The notes under the pieces were generated by a model that searched no databases, had not been told where the DNA came from, and was given only the letters and a program-made list of their open reading frames with translations. Made by a program: the position numbers and the translations under genes. Positions 36,628 to 39,344 of a stretch of DNA of 39,344 nucleotides are shown here, piece by piece. Position 1 is the first letter of the stretch; every line of letters begins with the position of its first letter. Source of the DNA: a virus. The stretch is taken from positions 1 through 39,344 of IMG/VR virus record IMGVR_UViG_3300021180_000028. One strand, given 5' to 3'.

Positions 36628-39123
36628 TCAGCTCGAATCCGGCCAGCTCACGAAGGGCTCATCCACGTCCGCGCCGATGCGGATCTCGAACCCGGGCGAG
36701 GACAGGACCGTGGTCTCCATCGCGCCGGCCAGGGCGGCGGTCGCCTCGCGGGCCTCGTGCCCGGGGACGAACGCGATGATCTGGTCATGGACGGGCAGCA
36801 GCGGCAGGTGCCCCCAGCGCGTCCTGCGCCAGCGCAGCGTCCCGTCCACCAGCAGCTCCCGGGCGGTGCCCTGGATAGCCCCGTTCCCGGCCGCGTGCGC
36901 CCCGTTGGCGATGTAGACGGGCCGCCCTGAGTACGTCTGGTAGATCATCCGGTTCACGCCGTCGATGGGCTGGCTGTAGTTGGTCCCGGTGGCGTAGTCG
37001 CGCCAGACCATGGAACCCTCCTTGTAGCACTGGCGCATCCACTTGTCCCAGGCGGTGAACTCCGGCGCGTTCTCATCGAAGGCCGCGAAGATCGCCTGCA
37101 TGTCCTTCACCTCAGCGCCCACCTGGTCAGCCGCCGTCTCGGGGCCGCCGCCGAAGAGGCGGGTGAACGTACCGCGCTTGGCCATGTAGCGGTGTTCCTT
37201 GGTGGCGTCCTGCTTGTGCGCGCCGTGCGCCGTGCGCCAGTGCAGCCCCAGGTGCCGTTTCCCGCACCCGCAGGGGTCCTCCCGGCAGTAGTAGCAGAAC
37301 GTGGACACCTCGGCCTCGTACAGGCCCGCATCGCCGCTCAGCGCCGCCGCCACGCGGATCTCGCAGCCCTCGAAGTCGGCGCTGATACCGCGCATCTCGC
37401 AAGCCTGTGCCCCGGGAACTACCTCCCACTGCCCGCCGACGAGTTCCAGGGTCATGGTCCCGGCGGTCACGCAGGCACGCACGCCGCCTTGCCGGCTGAA
37501 CTGCTGCCCGTTAGGCCGGCGGCAGCTCGTGCGCCCGGTGGACGCCTCGATCGTGTACACGGTGGGCCGCATGCGCCCGTCGCCGTAGTCGCAGAGATTC
37601 TCCAGCGGGCGCAGCAGCAGCCCGAGAGTCGTGTCATGGTGCCGGTAGGCGAGAATCTGCTTTACCAGGTGATGAGTGAGCGGGTCATCGGTACGGGCGA
37701 CCTTTTCCAGCGACCCCTTGTCCGCGCTTACCCGCTTTGTCTTGCGGTTGACGCCCAGCTCGATCCCGGGAATAACCTCGGGCAGCAGCTTGATGACAGC
37801 CGGCGACTTCGGGTTGGTGATCTTCCCGTCGCTGAGAACCAGGACGTTATGCGCGGCCTCCTCGCGGGCCGCCTCCTCCCCGGCGATCTTAGCCTTGATA
37901 TGCGCGGCATCCAGGGCGAATCCAGTCCAGGTGACGGAAGCGCACGCGGCCTGGAATTCGCGCTCGCGGTCCATTACCGCCTCCGTGACCGGTACGGGCG
38001 GCAGGACGCGCAGTACGGCGGCCAGGTCGAGAACGTCAGATCCGGCATAACGTGTCATTACGACGGAATTGGGATTTACGCGGTACCAGCCGTTTTTCTC
38101 CGGAGGCGTCGTGAGCGTCGTATCGACAAGGCAGCCCATTTCCCGGAAAAGCGCGTTCTTGTCTTCTTCGGCTTTTGGCGAAACGGCGTATTCCCGGAGA
38201 AGATCGGCCGCGAGCGCTTTCAGCGCGTCAGCGTCAGATCCGCTCATTTTCGGGTCGTTCAGTTTCGCGTTAAGGACGGAATCCTGCGTTTTGGCCCATG
38301 CCTGATCCCAGCCGATAAGGCCGGCCGCCACGCAGGGGATGATATCGGCGGTAGCGGAATGGGCACGCAGTTTCCCCGCCATCGTGAGGGCGAGAGAGGC
38401 GATTTCCATCTGCCCCGGCGAACTCGCGTCAAAGACGATAGCGGCCTTCTCGCCTCCAGCCTGGACAGTGCGCAGTTCATAGAGCCGGTGCCCGAGCGGA
38501 TAGCCGGATGTCTCGCAGTCCAGGCAGAGATCCTCCAGGTACATCTCGATAACAGCCCACGCGTCCTTATCGCTGACATGGCGGACGGTGCCGTCACGGA
38601 GGACCACGGCGGGAAGATCGGTCCAGCCGCCTTCGGCCTCGCGGATCTTCTCCGCCTTCTCGGCGTTTTTCGCCTTCAGGCGCTCCGCCGCCCTCTCGGC
38701 CTTTTTCCTCTCGCGCTCGGCCGCGCGCTCCGCTGCCTTAGCCGCCTTCTCCTCAGGAGTCATGCGCGCGCTCCGCTTCTTCTTCACGGGAGGCTGGGGA
38801 ACGGGCGCGGGAGCGGCCTCGTGCACCAGGGCAGGCTCGGCGGCCAGCAGCATCCTGACGCTCGGCAGCTCCGCGACATCGACGGGGGCGACCGCCTCTG
38901 CGGGCTCGTGGCCCAGGAGCATGAGCCTGCCCTCCCCGTGCGTCCGGCACCACCAGCTTCCCTTGATGACAGGATCGGGCACCAGCTCGCAGTCCTCATG
39001 GGACAGCCCGGGATTTTCAGCCCCGGGGGAGGATTCGGGCTCTGGGTGTTCCAGCGCCATGGGCACGTGCCTGTCCGCGAATTTCATTGCCTCTTGCCGG
39101 GCCAGCTCGTCCTCATCACTCAC
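36628..39123 (-). CDS. polA: Phage family A DNA polymerase with N-terminal extension (831 aa)
   Basis: Residues 1-165 are an unrelated extension: a Cys/His piece, then a Lys/Ala/Glu coiled region (AAKAAERAAERERKKAERAA). The 3'-5' exonuclease motifs follow: D202/E204 (LDCETSG), D260, and Y359/D363 (RYAGSDVLD). Polymerase motifs: TGR at 529, motif A at 583 (DFEGCEIR), motif B R645/K649 to FGG at 657, motif C VHDQ at 778-781. Two oddities: HDQ instead of the usual HDE, and a Cys-rich insert (FCYYCREDPCGCGKRH, 609-624) between motifs A and B that may bind zinc. No 5' nuclease domain. The GTG start follows TAGGCT and 6 bases, without a ribosome site. Probably the replicative polymerase of the element. 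Confidence 0.97.
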   Translation of the reverse strand: MSDEDELARQEAMKFADRHVPMALEHPEPESSPGAENPGLSHEDCELVPDPVIKGSWWCRTHGEGRLMLLGHEPAEAVAPVDVAELPSVRMLLAAEPALVHEAAPAPVPQPPVKKKRSARMTPEEKAAKAAERAAERERKKAERAAERLKAKNAEKAEKIREAEGGWTDLPAVVLRDGTVRHVSDKDAWAVIEMYLEDLCLDCETSGYPLGHRLYELRTVQAGGEKAAIVFDASSPGQMEIASLALTMAGKLRAHSATADIIPCVAAGLIGWDQAWAKTQDSVLNAKLNDPKMSGSDADALKALAADLLREYAVSPKAEEDKNALFREMGCLVDTTLTTPPEKNGWYRVNPNSVVMTRYAGSDVLDLAAVLRVLPPVPVTEAVMDREREFQAACASVTWTGFALDAAHIKAKIAGEEAAREEAAHNVLVLSDGKITNPKSPAVIKLLPEVIPGIELGVNRKTKRVSADKGSLEKVARTDDPLTHHLVKQILAYRHHDTTLGLLLRPLENLCDYGDGRMRPTVYTIEASTGRTSCRRPNGQQFSRQGGVRACVTAGTMTLELVGGQWEVVPGAQACEMRGISADFEGCEIRVAAALSGDAGLYEAEVSTFCYYCREDPCGCGKRHLGLHWRTAHGAHKQDATKEHRYMAKRGTFTRLFGGGPETAADQVGAEVKDMQAIFAAFDENAPEFTAWDKWMRQCYKEGSMVWRDYATGTNYSQPIDGVNRMIYQTYSGRPVYIANGAHAAGNGAIQGTARELLVDGTLRWRRTRWGHLPLLPVHDQIIAFVPGHEAREATAALAGAMETTVLSSPGFEIRIGADVDEPFVSWPDSS

Positions 39124-39129
39124 GGCGCG

Positions 39130-39135
39130 AGCCTA
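39130..39135 (-). promoter_or_regulatory. Leaderless-type -10 (TAGGCT) for DNA polymerase
   Basis: TAGGCT, six bases (CGCGCC), GTG. It differs by one base from the site before 36188, and the spacer matches it except for one missing C. Confidence 0.45.
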
Positions 39136-39191
39136 CCACGGCCAGCTTCCAGCCCTCCTTCTCATCGAGCCGGAAGAGCCCGGAAGAGCCA

Positions 39192-39341
39192 GGGGGGGTC
39201 AGGTCAACAGCGGGGGGTCAAGGGTCAGGGGGTTCACGGCCCCCTTAAAAGGGTGCCGTGTTGACCCCCCCTTGACCCAGTTGGCGCTGCTCCTGTTTGA
39301 CCCCCCTTTGACCCCCCTTGACCCCCCTATTCTGACCCCCC
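39192..39341. repeat. Mirror-image TTGACCCCCC arrays around a palindrome
   Basis: Rightward copies TTGACCCCCC start at 39261, 39297, 39308 and 39318, with a shortened one at 39272 and CTGACCCCCC at 39332. Leftward copies (GGGGGGTCAA/A) lie at 39192-39201 and 39212-39221 with shorter GGTCAA and GGGTCA between. In the centre, CACGGC and GCCGTG with CCCTT-AA-AAGGG form an 11-bp stem (39235-39260). The array runs on past the window end. Confidence 0.9.
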
Positions 39342-39344
39342 CTT

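Noticed and set aside
37192-39264. 690-codon plus-strand frame
   Set aside because: Antisense to the DNA polymerase, whose motifs are unmistakable on the other strand; the frame has no domain and arises from high-GC codon bias.
1-39344. Integrase, att site or transposase
   Set aside because: None was recognised. The HNH and GIY-YIG proteins are not evidence of an insertion sequence, and no terminal inverted repeats with target duplication were seen.

Overview
The window looks like the early or accessory arm of a large double-stranded DNA phage (or closely related mobile element) of a high-GC actinobacterium, most likely a Streptomyces-type host. The evidence is a family A DNA polymerase of phage type, DUF3310, DUF4406 and DUF6378 phage proteins, a phage-style Ku protein, two HNH proteins, a GIY-YIG protein, two cell-wall hydrolases, a tRNA gene, dozens of tiny genes with 4-base start/stop overlaps, and many GTG starts. 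No capsid, tail, terminase, integrase or host housekeeping gene was recognised, so phage versus plasmid is inferred from gene content.

Layout. (1) 1-2666: leftward operon of eight small genes, including a DUF4406 nucleotide-metabolism protein, a DUF6378 protein and a DUF3310 protein. (2) 2701-6254: a coiled-coil membrane protein, an initiator-type tRNA, a secreted GH12-like glycoside hydrolase with an Fn3 domain, a small Cys protein and an HNH endonuclease, all leftward except the first. (3) 6255-9107: almost gene-free, packed with several unrelated arrays of direct and inverted repeats, interrupted by one isolated 55-codon gene closed by a perfect palindromic terminator. This is the best candidate for an origin, partition or other cis-acting locus. 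(4) 9108-31878: one long rightward array of about 55 mostly tiny genes. Its first part (to about 16.5 kb) is CTAG-rich, and five of its genes are preceded by copies of a 55-bp start-associated repeat. Its later part carries a DUF3631-like ATPase, a GIY-YIG protein, Ku, several one-helix membrane proteins, an HTH protein and a second secreted GH12-like enzyme, and ends at a strong bidirectional terminator. (5) 32011-36188: mostly leftward lysis or surface cluster with a LysM-transglycosylase, an HNH protein, a glycosyltransferase-like protein and a glycosidase with a peptidoglycan-binding domain. (6) 36327-39344: two tiny membrane peptides, then the leftward DNA polymerase. Upstream of the polymerase, mirror-image arrays of TTGACCCCCC flank a strong palindrome.

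How it may work together. The polymerase, Ku, ATPase and nucleotide-related proteins point to genome replication and end processing. The secreted GH12-like enzymes, the transglycosylase and the glycosidase point to attack on the host envelope or extracellular polysaccharide. Many operon heads lack a Shine-Dalgarno site and instead have TANNNT ending 6-7 bases before the start codon, which suggests leaderless transcription as the main promoter style outside the long rightward array. All functions are read from sequence by eye; no database search was run.
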